Positions 25,601-36,752 of a stretch of 64,000 nucleotides of DNA are shown here, in pieces. Numbering within the stretch: the first letter of the stretch is position 1; every line of letters starts with the position of its first letter. The stretch is from Neoscytalidium dimidiatum (taxonomy: Eukaryota; Ascomycota; Dothideomycetes; Botryosphaeriales; Botryosphaeriaceae). A program made the translations under genes and the position numbers. The stretch covers positions 1,054,001-1,118,000 of the forward strand of contig CM074697.1 of assembly GCA_037367355.1 (NCBI GenBank), written 5' to 3'. Under the pieces are notes generated by a model. It saw nothing but the letters and a program-made list of their open reading frames with translations. It made no database searches and was not told where the DNA came from.

Positions 25601-28600
25601 TGGGCTAGGTGATAGCTCGTATGGGCTGAGCTCGCTTGAGGGGACGGAGGGGCGAGGCTAGAACGCCTGTAGGCGCCGGCTAAGAGTGATTGGCATTCTC
25701 TCTAAGCCCATTGACGGCCTACGTGGTACGGAGCAGCGTCCGAGCTGATAATTCGGCAGACGGTGGGCAGGTGGTGACGAGCGATGTTACGCTGTGCAAG
25801 GGAGGTTCGGTTTAGTCCCAAGTCCGGTGCGCTTGTGTGTGGGGACGGGGGGGACAAGGGCGAGGATGAAAGATGGCAGGGCGAGATGGGATCGTCATGG
25901 GAATTGGGAGGTTAGAGAGAAATTGGCGATGATGGCAGAAGGGCGATGATGGGGCGGCGTGGCCGGGCTGCGTGTCGACAGGGACGGACAGCTGACCGCT
26001 CCCGCCGTTGACGCAGATTGATCTCGTGGGCGAGATGTTCCAGTGGCTGGTGGACGTGGACGGAGGGCGGCTGAGAAAGGACGATCAGCGCGGGACAGGG
26101 TCGCGCAAGGGAAAAAAAAAGTCGAGGCAAAATTGAGGAATGGGAGGTGGTGGGCACGATGTGGAGATGGTGTGGGCGGGCTTTGCGTCATTTGCGTTGT
26201 GCGGAGCAAGGAAGCGGAGCATGGCAGAGAGATCAGGGTCCTGAGCACTGATCTCATCTGTGTCTGCATCTCCGTCCTCCGTCCTCCGTCCCCTGTGTCT
26301 CCCTCTTTGGCAGTGCTGCTGGCCGGGCTGCCTTGCTCCGTTTTAGCAGGAGAGGAAGGCCAGAGATCTGCAAGGCGGGTAAGCTGGACAGCCTGGCTCG
26401 ATTAGTTTAGGGGCTGAACGTTAGGTGGGTGCCTGAGCGACGATTATTATTATGATTATCATCTTTTCTTTTTTCTGTTCTTTTACTTTCCCGTTGCTGC
26501 TGGGTTGATCATTGCGGAGGCACGAAGGTTGGGGTTGGAAACGGTGTGCGTGTGCGTGTGCGCGCATATGGTGGCACAGCGTCGCGTGTCGAGGGTCGCA
26601 CAGGAGCAATATAGCAAATGTATGTGCCATCATCGCCATGCAGCAGCCTGCGCATCCTGTCGCGGGGAAGAGCGGCACCGGGCCATGATGGATTGGGGCC
26701 CAACGGTCGTGCATGAGAGGAAGATTGGGTGGCGCTGCCGTTGCAAACTCTGTTGGACATTGAGTGCTCTACACAGTACTCTGTGCTGGTGGCTTACTCG
26801 CTCGCAGCGCGTCTGCTGGACCGGCTGCCTCTGTCGACACGAGCACATCCGTACTGTGCAGCCGTCAGCGGGAACGGCTTGTGCAGCCGTTGCAACCACT
26901 GCTGGAAACCAATCGAAGATCGCAGGCAGCTGCATCCAATCAGCACTGCATCCGCGCCGAATTCATACCTAAAAAAGCAATGAGGCTGCCGTTAGACGGA
27001 GGCTTGCTGCTTGCCGCTTGCTGCTGGCTGTGCGATCAGATCTCCATCTTGATCTTCTGATCTCCAACCCCGCCGCTGCTCCCATGCCCGTACTGCAAGG
27101 CCGCCATTAGCATGACACAGCCAAGGGCGACTGTTGAAACGAAACAAGCCAAGTCTCTCCTTGACAAAAAGATGCGCCTGATAGCAGCCATGCCGTGGCA
27201 TTGATTAGGAGTGCGTCACTCGAGCACGGGGAGCACCAAGTATAAGCTTCTCCCGACCGGCCTCGCGCTCGGCTTTACCGAATCGTCGCTGCGATGATGT
27301 CGGGCTACGGAGTTTATTCGAATTTGCTCGCTGGGATACGCCCGGCTCGCATGCCAGAGCTACCCGACTTTTTTGAGACACCATGGCATTCCTGACGCCC
27401 TGGAATGCCTTACCCGGCCGGACCAGGAGCAGCCGCCTTGAGATCTGCACCGACCGCTCACGCACTGGCCCTCTCTTCCGCGTTGCTGAAGCAAATAAAA
27501 GAAAAGGGAAACTAGCCTCATGATCCTTCGTCATACAGACCGCTTCTTCTCCTTTGGGCTCCAAGAACCACAGCAACAACAAACATCCGTGCGCGACTCG
27601 GAGTTCACGATGCATGCAACGCACGCGCTTCGACACAGACACCACCAGCGTCAGCGAAACGAAAGGTGACCGCAGCGCGACGCCACGAACAGGCGACCTC
27701 GCGTCGAGCTCCCAAAGAAGCCACGATTTCCCTGGCACCGTTCGCTCGCCAAAGCGCCGTCATCTTCCGCCGGCTATTTGCGGCCACGTGGATCGCGGAC
27801 GCCCGTTCAAGCATCAACCCAGCGTCAAGTCCCCTTTCACATCAAAAGAGCGGACACGACAAGACCAGCAGACCCTGGGCGTTCGCTTGAAGGCGGTTGT
27901 TGCCGACCTGCCTTTCGTGTGCGCCCGCCCGGTCAATCATCTTCCTCCAAGGCTTTTAAATATCCACCCGCCCGGCGCATGTGCACGCGATGGAGGTGGG
28001 AACATATTAGCCTGGCGGACGAAGCGCAAAATTCCGTGCAGCAGTCAGAGGCATGGTGGACTCCTCGTAATAATGCGAACAGCAGCACATGCCCACAGCC
28101 CGCATCGACCTTTTTTTTTTTTTTTTTTGCCCACGCTCCACTCCTCCTCTCCCCCAATACCCCTCCATTTTCGCTTCTTCCCGATCCGAAAACGAGCGTC
28201 CCATCATTCCAGGGCGCAGGGAGACATGTGAATATCGATAAAACCTACCCATGCCAGCCTGAGCCTTCATCCCTGGCCCCTGCGTCGTGCCGCTGCTCCT
28301 ACCAGCCCTGTTGCCGCCCTACCGCGGCGCCCTCCGGATGCTTGGAGCAATGACGGCAAGCGCCTGATGGAGAGAGAGACAGAGAAAGAAAGAGTAAGGT
28401 AGGGCGGCACGGCAGGACGCTAGGCAGAGCCATCCCGGCTTTCCCTTGTGGCATTCCGACGCCTGAGCACATCGAGGCGTGCTCTTAGTGAGTTTCTTGG
28501 TCAGCACAGGGCAGGAACACCAAGGGGAACGAAGGACTATTGTGAGTTAGAGTGTCACACCTGACGGTCTCAAGGATCGATCGTCCCACGGTCTCTGCGT

Positions 28601-31600
28601 GCATTGTCAATGGTGGTCGTTGCTGGACTGATGCTTGGACGTCTGTTGTATTTTTGTATGGCAAGGTGATGTAGGGAGTGACGCAGCAGGCCGCGGGCTG
28701 GCTTCCCCGCTGCGCGCAAGGCGCGGGCCTTCGTCACACGCTTTAACGCGGGCCCGGCACACGAGCGTTGCTGCCGCGTCGTGACGAGGGGGTAAATTGT
28801 TTTCTTATTGCGAGCTGCTGGTGATGTGCGTCGACTTTGCGCTGTGTCAAGGCGTTCTCCGCTCCGAAACGGCTGTCTCCAGGCTGGCTGTAGGCAGCCC
28901 ACAGCATGACTGATGGAAACGCGGGCGTGCGCGAGGAGTTGGGGGAGAAAGAGGCGAGGTGATCATCGTCGATGATGTACCCCTGTCTCTGTCCAGATGC
29001 TTTTCGATGTGATCTCGCGACTCGTGCGGCCTGGCCATCACGAGATTTCTCTGGCGCGAGTAGCGCACACCGCAGATTCGCAGGCGAATGGATCAGAACG
29101 CATGACTGCCCACATGCGCGCCGAAGCCGGAAAGAAGTGCCTCAGCGCAGGCGACGCTCGTGGCGAACATCGCGAGTCCGCCAGAGGGTGACGGGCTATT
29201 TTACGATGCCCTTGGCTGCGACGCAAATGACTGATCGCGGTGGAGGACCTGTTGAGCAAGTACCAGCGCTATGCGAGACATTGCAACAGATCAATATATG
29301 CGGTGCGGCGGTCGCCGCAACGGATCGAGTCGTCTGGAGTGAGGATCATCAAGTTCGGGCAGGGCAAAGCGAAGGGCCGGCTTGATGAGCAGATGCGCGC
29401 TGCGATTTTCCTTACGAGGTGCAGAGCAGAGCAACACAAGCGCCGTCATTCGTCGGCCGGTTCGCGGCTGAGCCGTCGCTGCTGTGGACTCTTGCCGGCG
29501 CTGAGTGGCAGGGAAGCAGGACGTAGCAATTACGCCACACGGCCACAAGGGGCGACGGTGATGCAGCGGCTACGCGCGTGGGACGAGAGCGGACGAGAAG
29601 GAGGCTGATGAGATTGCGTATGCTGTTACTCGTCGTCGCTGTGCTACTACGTACTATGTACGGCGTAGGACACGGACGCAGGCGGCAAAGTCGTCGCCGC
29701 CGGCGCGCACGAGGGATGGTCTCGGGAGCGAGCGAGAGCCGGATGCAGAGCGGATGGTGAACCTTCAGCTGTTCGGCACCTGCACCCGGCACGGTTGTTG
29801 CTGACGGCCAGCGCGCGTGCGCGTATGTAATAGTGTAATCCGTACCTAGTTGTTTACTGAACGACTAGACAGCCTCTCCACTGCTCCCTACGCCCATATG
29901 GGGACCTGCTCCGGGCAAGCTAGGCGGGAAAGTTGATGCAACGGGGCTGAGACAGAGGCCCGTTCGAGACGATTCCGCAGCATTCCCTCTTCGGGCAAGC
30001 GTTATTCCCGGCGCTCTGCTGGTCGGCCTGTCAGGCGTGGAGGCGCGGGCGGCTACGAAGAAACACAGCCAGGGACCAGCTAGCCGTAGCATCAACCATT
30101 GCCCGAGGGCGTGCCGTGTTCCGTTTTGGCCGGTCAACAAGCGGAGCCCTGGAGGCATGACGGCTGAGGACTGGTTAGCTACTGGAGAGGAGCCCGCCGA
30201 AGACCCATCCACCATCGCCCGGCCGAGCACGCCGACCGACGGCCGCGGCCCGCTGTGGGCATGAACTGCGCTCACGACGGCGTGCGAGGCTGCTTTAGCA
30301 CCTGCCTGGCCAACCGGGTGGCCGCTGAGGCTGCGGTATCTGAGACGCTCATCTCGTCTGCGCCAGGCGAGGGTCGAATCTTGAGGCTTGAGGCTTGGGG
30401 CTTGAGGTCTGAGGCTTGCTGCACGCGGCGACCGATGCGGCGACGGCGGTTCTTTGCAAGGCTCACGGCAGCAACAGTAGCAGCAGCAGGCATGTTGCCG
30501 GCAAGACAAGCAGCGAGGGCTGGCGCAACTCGACGATCCTCCAGGATCCGGGCTTCTGGGTTTTCACAGCGGCTGGCTTGTGCTCGTCCTGGGCTGCGGG
30601 AGGCGTGCTTGCAGAGCTTCGCCGGCGCGGAAATTTGCCAGAAGCAAGAGGCGTCTGGTGTGCGGTGCCGCTGCTGGAGCTGGGACTGGAGCTGGAGCTC
30701 GCTGGAGCGGCCAAGGACAGGCGGCCGGGGGGCATGCGCATTAGCCGAGCTGCTGAGGCTAACTCAAACGCGCTCGTCTTCTCCACGCCGAGTCAGGGCA
30801 GTTGAGGCGTCTGGAGCTGGGGCTGGCACGAATTGTAGGGCCGAACACCAGAGCTTCGCGAAGGCAGCACGCGGCCCTGCCGCTGTCGATGTGCCTGGCA
30901 CCTGGCAGCTGGCCGCCCGACAGGGACGAGGCTCGACTGTGGGCATGCGGCTTTCTGCGGCTATGGTGGAGGCGGATGTCGTGCAGGCGGCTGCGAGCCT
31001 TCTTCGAGTCGCAGCCGGAGGTGCTAAAGGTAGCTATTACGCGATGTGAAGCTGCTGATGGGGCTCCGGCGTCAAACGGCCAGACCCTGGCGGAGACAAT
31101 GCCACTGGATGCAGCAGCTGGTCTCGTGAGGGCCGCTTTTTGCGCTGCTCCACCGCGCTGCCATGCCACTGCAGGGCCTGCAGCGTGCAGCTGCTTTGGG
31201 CGACTGCAGTGGACGAGAGCAGCACGCAGCAGCACGCAGCATCCATCCATGGACCAGCCCGCCGCAGCGCCGCAGCGCGGGGATCATCGAGGCATGCCCG
31301 ATGCGGCGGCCGTCAAGTGCGTCACCCTTCGCGCGGCCGGGGCGAATCACGGCGGCGCAATCGGCGAATCTAGCATTCGGCGCAGCTGTTCTTAGCGGGC
31401 GCTCGGGGCAGCGCGGCGGCGGTGATCTCGCGCGCTGTTGGGCGTGTGGGCTGGGTGCGGGAGGCGTCGTTAGCGGAGAGCAGAAGCGTTGCATCGCGAG
31501 GACATGGGTCGCCAATGGTCGTCACGGCGATTGTTCTGACCGCTTCCCGCCCCAGAAGATAAGCCGACCGGGGTAGGGGCTGCGCTCATCGTTTAAAGAA

Positions 31601-32009
31601 GACTGCTGCCACACCACCCAGAGCTTCGGTCCCTGCGACACGGCCTGGCCGCCTCAGACACCCTCCTCTCCACCACCCGCGCCCGCCCACCCACACCTTC
31701 ATCCATACCCGCCGCGCCCACACGCCCGTGTCGCTGCTGCGCCCGCCGCCGCCCGCCGGCCCCCGTCCTCTCGTCCTCTCGTCCCGCTGCCTGGCGGCGA
31801 TCATCAGCTTACCAACGCTGTCTCGAACCTCGGCGCCACGCCCTCTTCCGAAATCCTACGGCGCGCTTCCGAACGGCCCAGCATCGGAGTCACCGCAGCT
31901 CGCCCTATACTCTGCCCGCTCGCCCGCTCTCCCCTCAACCACCCGCCCAGACGAGCTTCCGCGCAAGATGGTGGTCGCATGAGCACAGCGCGCCCATACG
32001 CGTTGCAAG
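22686..32009. other. 9.3-kb block without a recognisable gene
   Basis: Between TIP20 and LST7 no frame shows a domain, exon chain or codon pattern I can support. The first part (to about 25 kb) is of average composition. From about 25 kb on it is GC-rich, so long accidental frames occur in all six frames, for example 30255-31049 (+) and 29865-30509 (-). It includes a T18 run (28111-28128), GTGTGCGTGTGCG near 26545-26560 and a short heptamer repeat at 30380-30418. It may hold noncoding RNAs, a long upstream region of LST7 or decayed sequence; I see no evidence to choose. Confidence 0.5.
30380..30418 (+). repeat. Short tandem repeat, heptamer CTTGAGG, about five imperfect copies
   Basis: Adjacent CTTGAGG-like units with one to two changes each are seen directly. 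The array lies in the gene-free block and no function is evident. Confidence 0.7.
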
Positions 32010-33497
32010 ATGGATTTCATTGTACGCTCGCCCCTCTCCACCCCGACCCCGTCTAAGACATGCTGCACGCGACGCCAGCCAGATCGCGCTAGCACCCTGG
32101 CCTCAACCCGAGCGCGTGCCTGTCTTCCCTTGTTCGAACGCCCCTTCGCTCGAGCTCCACCACTGACCTTGCCTCGCCAGATCTCTCTTGCTCACTTCTG
32201 TGAGGTCCACGGTCCCACCTCCGTGCTCTGCACCCAGATCACCCAGGGCAGTTGCGCCACCTGCCACCCTTGCGACACTCCTCCCGCCGACGATCCCTCC
32301 AAGTCGTCCTATTTCAACGACTCCCCCGCCATTCCTCCACTTTCCTCGCCCTTCGAGACCCCTCCGACTAGCCCTAAGTCGCCCAAGAATTCGCATAATC
32401 CCTACTTCCCGAGCATCTCTGGCAAGAGCAGCACCGCTTCCTTGAGTAGTAACCTGGGGGACGGCGACAACGACAGCTGTGAGAACTGTTCATTCCTCGT
32501 CCCCAAGAATGTCACCGAACAGCTGCCCGACGGCGCTCCAGGCAGTCCGACCAAGGATGGCAGAGGCCAGAATGGTAGCCCAGTGCTACGAACCACCCAG
32601 TCCGTTATAGCCCGCGGCCCCAGGAGCTCTGATGACCGCGACACGAACTCAGAATCATCCGACGAGCACTCCCAGGCATCGACGTCATTCTCGCGTTCGC
32701 CGCCTAGTCTCACCTCCTCCTCTCCAGCATCCCCTCTGTTTCCACCGCGCAACGCTCACACGCACACTTTGTCCTATCTCACCACCCGCCAGCCCATTTC
32801 TCCGTCGGCGTATTCTCGCCTTCGCCGCATCTGTATACGTACGCTGTCGTGTGAGCAGCTACCACGCGGTGCCCCGTCAGGCCCGTTGTACTTCGGTGAC
32901 CCAGTCCTAGGATACACTGTTGCCTACGTCTTCAGAATTCCTGATCCGCGGGCGCGCGGACGGACACGAACATACGCCCTCATCGCCCTCGGTGGCCGTG
33001 ATAGTTGGCGCGTGAGCATGGCCATGGTGAAGATCACCGAGATGTTCGAACAGATTGCAAATCAGATCATTGCACTGGCGAAACAGGTTCTTGAGCAGGA
33101 ATCGGCGCTCGCGTCTCCTGCGGCGCACATGCGCCCCACCACGGCGGCAGGTCCTGGCACCATCACACCCCCGCTCAGCTGTTCTGGCGGCAGCAGTGTC
33201 CCGCGCCGCGCCAGTGTCCAGGTTTCTGGCGGCAAGCCCAATACCATCATTCCCACACCGGCAGCTAGCACGGTAGGATCTCCGGCATCTCCCACGGCGC
33301 GCAATATCACTCCCGTTTCATCCTTCCTTGCAGCGAAGAAAGTCGACCCAGATGGTTATCCTCGGGTCAGTCGGGATATCATGCGCGCCAAAGGTTTAGC
33401 CGAGATCGTAGGCAAGGAGAACTTCTTCGTGGAGCTACACGCCAAATTCTGCATGTTGCTTGCCGGGCTTGTGAAAGAGTTTGGGACCGGTTCTTAG
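32010..33497 (+). CDS. lst7: Folliculin-like protein LST7
   Basis: The exons are 32010-32021 and 32181-33497, giving 442 residues. The first exon is only 12 nt and codes MDFI; splicing then gives ISLAHFCEVHGPTSVLCTQ, the start of the folliculin N-terminal (Longin-type) domain. A Ser/Pro-rich disordered segment with Cys pairs follows (CATCHPC, CENC), then the second half of the domain: RRICIRTLSCE, GPLYFGDPVLGYTVAYVFRIPD, RGRTRTYALIALGG, and the C-terminal KENFFVELHAKFCMLLAGL. In yeast, Lst7 with Lst4 acts at the vacuole as GAP for Gtr2 in amino-acid signalling to TORC1. The 159-nt intron has no stop and is a multiple of three, so the unspliced frame is also open; the family N-terminus supports splicing. 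Confidence 0.87.
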   Translation: MDFIVRSPLSTPTPSKTCCTRRQPDRASTLASTRARACLPLFERPFARAPPLTLPRQISLAHFCEVHGPTSVLCTQITQGSCATCHPCDTPPADDPSKSSYFNDSPAIPPLSSPFETPPTSPKSPKNSHNPYFPSISGKSSTASLSSNLGDGDNDSCENCSFLVPKNVTEQLPDGAPGSPTKDGRGQNGSPVLRTTQSVIARGPRSSDDRDTNSESSDEHSQASTSFSRSPPSLTSSSPASPLFPPRNAHTHTLSYLTTRQPISPSAYSRLRRICIRTLSCEQLPRGAPSGPLYFGDPVLGYTVAYVFRIPDPRARGRTRTYALIALGGRDSWRVSMAMVKITEMFEQIANQIIALAKQVLEQESALASPAAHMRPTTAAGPGTITPPLSCSGGSSVPRRASVQVSGGKPNTIIPTPAASTVGSPASPTARNITPVSSFLAAKKVDPDGYPRVSRDIMRAKGLAEIVGKENFFVELHAKFCMLLAGLVKEFGTGS

Positions 33498-36400
33498 ACC
33501 GGTTTCCTTAGCTTCGCCACTTCTCGTTACGTTATGAGCGGGCTGCGGACAAGGACCGTGCTGTCGTTGCATCGACTGGGCAACGGTTCTTCCCGCCGTT
33601 CTTCTTATCGCTCCACTGTGGCTGAAATAATGCTTCGGTAATCGGTTCCACTCGTCCGCAGTCCAGATGCTGCGGTGCTTGAGGATGCTCTTCCTTTCGG
33701 AAGTTGCCAAGGCCTTCCACCTGGATTCGCATTGCTTCTTCCTTTGCTTCGCTTCTGACCTTCTCCTCATTTTGCTTTTAGCTTTTTGTGCTGCGTTCAA
33801 GCGACCTGTTTTCGGACTGCTTTGTAATGGCGTTCCCGTGCGTGTTGTTTTGCTTCTTCTTCCCTGCTATTCTTTGTAACGGCCTGAGTCCGATCCGCCT
33901 TGCATTGCTTTTTGTCTTGCTTTTTGCTCCCTCTGCTTCGCATCACATGTTTTATGATACCCCAGCCTTCCCACCCATTGTTTTGCTTTTTTCAACCCCC
34001 CGGAAGAGAAGGTGCGTGCGCAATGGGTTACTGCTAGATGCGAAACCTGAAGATTTCTATTCAGTTCGACGTACTCGTCAGGGAGGGAATTGTAAGAATT
34101 CGGCTCGGATCTAGGAAGGCTCTTTTTTTGCCTCTCCTGTTTGACTATACGGACGAACGTTTCGGCTTTTCTATTGTTTGTAGTAGAAGAGAAATGATGA
34201 GGCGACCGCAACGCGTCTCGGCGTTGCTGCAGGAAGATATCCCCGAATGTGTCTGCGTTTTGCTTTTGTCGGGATTTTCGTGTATGTGCGTGTCCTGACG
34301 TGTACGAGTATCAGGAGTTCCCGGTGGGCAGTGGTGTGGTGGGTGGCTTTCGTCGGTCTTGTTTGCTTTTGCTTGGCTGCTCAGCACGTGTGCCTTCGAA
34401 ACGTACCGGAATTTGGGAACTGAGGTGGGCAAATGGCCTTCAGAAAGAAATTGTCAATTGTTTGTGTCCAGTTCAAAAGCCGTATTGCGAAGGCTGTGCT
34501 ATTATCATCACCCATTTCGACAAACCGAGTACCTTCTGCTCCATCCACAAAGTCTCGGTGTTGAAGAAGCAATTTGCTCGCCTCATCTTTGCCACCACGT
34601 CTTTCTAGGCGCCCGTTGGTATCACCACCAGCTTTTTCGCCGTGATTTCTTGTGCCCTTTGCTTTTTTATTTCGTTTTTCCCCCTTCTCTTCACGTAGCC
34701 CTGCCGCCGTTATGGTCCGCGTGCGTGGGATGTTTTCGCTGCTGCATTGATTAGATTTCCCGGTTAATATGACGATATGTTTGCTTTTTTTTTGCTCTTC
34801 CCCTTAGGCTCCTCTCTTCTTTTTTTGCCCCATCCATCATCCTGTTGCCCCGTCACATCCTTCGTCCCGCCTCTTGCATCCCTCCACCGGGTATTCGATA
34901 TCCGGTTGCGTGCGTGCGGGTTGGGGGCCTCGAAAGCGAGCCACGAGGATGGCAGACCGGTGACTCTGTCAGAAAAGGAGAAGCGTCGTGCCGTATGACG
35001 TGAGAAACAGCCGGGCGCGCCGTGTGCCTTTTGTGCAGTCTTTGTCCGGAGGGGGCCGAGTGCGATGTGTCTCGGCTCACGCACCTTGATGGCCGCATTG
35101 TCCGGTATACCCGGATGTCCTGAATCTGGGTATAGGAATTCGGGGATCGCGGGTATGGATGCTACTGGTGGTAGGTAAGTTCGTTCGAGCGTAGAGAAGG
35201 CGAGCTGAGTTGCGCTGGTTGGGTGCGGAAGGCTGTTGCGTCCTGCTGCCTGCAGTTTTGCATGGGTGTGCGGGCGTGGTCCGCGCCTCAGGCAGGTATC
35301 TGTGGGGCTGAAGCTGGACGGGCGTGCTGGGTGTTGATGCGAGGCTGGGGTGGGAGGGAATCATCGCTGGACGCCTAGAAGAGTCGTAGGGCGAATGTAG
35401 GAGCTAGCTAGCCGGTTGTCGAAGAGGGCGGGAATATTTTCTAGGCGAGGTTGGAGTCGTTGAGTAATCCTTGCGGTGTTGTGAGAAAATTCTGAGTGGG
35501 AGGTATGTGTTTTGTTTTTATTGAACTTGGCGTAAATGTGTCTGAAAATACAGAGAATTATCGGAATATTCGTTCTTGTCGATACCGCATGTCATATCTA
35601 CTTGGGCGAGTGCATCTTCGAAGACTCATCAGCTCGACCGAAATCGGAGGGAGGAAAGCACCGTAATCTAACCGCGTTGGACGACCTCTTCCTCATTTGC
35701 CGGATTCAGCATGTTGAGGCTGAATAGTAAATTCTCTGCTTTGGAGAAGCCAGCCAGAGGGCGTGATGGACGCCTGCCTGCTTATCAAATCTTAGCTGAG
35801 CAGAGCTGATGATGGGCTTTCTGTTTTGGGATGCATCGCGGAAACCAATCTTCCGGGATTCAGCCGAGACGCCTTCTCGTCGCCGAGGTAGTGATCATTC
35901 CCATCTTCACCTCTTCATACGCTCTCTTCTTCCTTAAACCTTAACTTTCGCCGCCGTCCGGGCCGTCCGTGTCCCATCAACACCATCTCCATGTCTTCCT
36001 GGTCATGATATTCCGTCGATCGTCCGGCAGTCTCGGTTGCGTGCCGGGTTGTCGCTTCAGTCGGTGCTCAGCTGTTCGCCATATACTTTATTGTACGGAG
36101 AGTCTTGTGATCAGAAAGGAGCAGAAGATGCCAAGTTAAGAGAGCGTCTCTGTTCAAAGGTTCCGAAGAGATCCGTCTATTCCCTGTTCGGCTTGCCTCC
36201 TCCAGACAGTTGTTTGAGAATTTAAGCTTAAGCTCCACGTCGGCGACCTTTAAAAATCCGTTATTGGCACATCTCCTGATTTCCTACAGTCGTTTGCTAA
36301 CGCCTTCGATGTGCTTCATCAAATAAAAAGCATCGGAGTCTCGGGTCACCGTCTCCGGCTCAGCTGTATATTTTTGTTTTCATTTTACTTTTTTACTTCG

Positions 36401-36752
36401 AGACATTAACAGCCAGCCACAACAACCACGCATCCACTTCGAGCATCTCGTGCATAATCAATTCAGAAGGACCTGCCGACATGTCAGCAACGAGCTGAGA
36501 AGTGTGATGCGATGAACTCATGTGCTCGCAGCATCAACCCATGTTTGTTGGGGCTCAGCCTCTTTCTGGGCCAGCCTGTCAGACTCCTCCGGGAGCTGAC
36601 TGCAGCTCGTGATGAAACCCCCGCAAGCTGAACGAGAGCTTCTCTAATGCCATATATGTAAGTCTGTCTGTCTCAAAACGCTCTGTCGTATACTTTCTGT
36701 CATTGCACCAACCGTATTTCTCTGGATCCTGCTTTATTAATACAAAGCAAAC
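33498..36752. other. 3.3-kb intergenic region with a recurring T-rich motif
   Basis: No gene is supported. The first 1.3 kb after LST7 (about 33.6-34.8 kb) is T-rich on the plus strand and contains at least eight copies of TTTGCTTTT-like sequence. The rest is ordinary noncoding DNA; the promoter of the FAD oxidase should lie in the last few hundred bases. Confidence 0.5.

Noticed and set aside
29865..30509. 214-residue minus-strand frame
   Set aside because: Same reasons; it overlaps the frame at 30255 on the other strand.
30255..31049. 264-residue plus-strand frame in the gene-free block
   Set aside because: Low-complexity Ala/Arg/Cys composition, overlapping long frames on both strands, no domain; expected by chance in GC-rich DNA.
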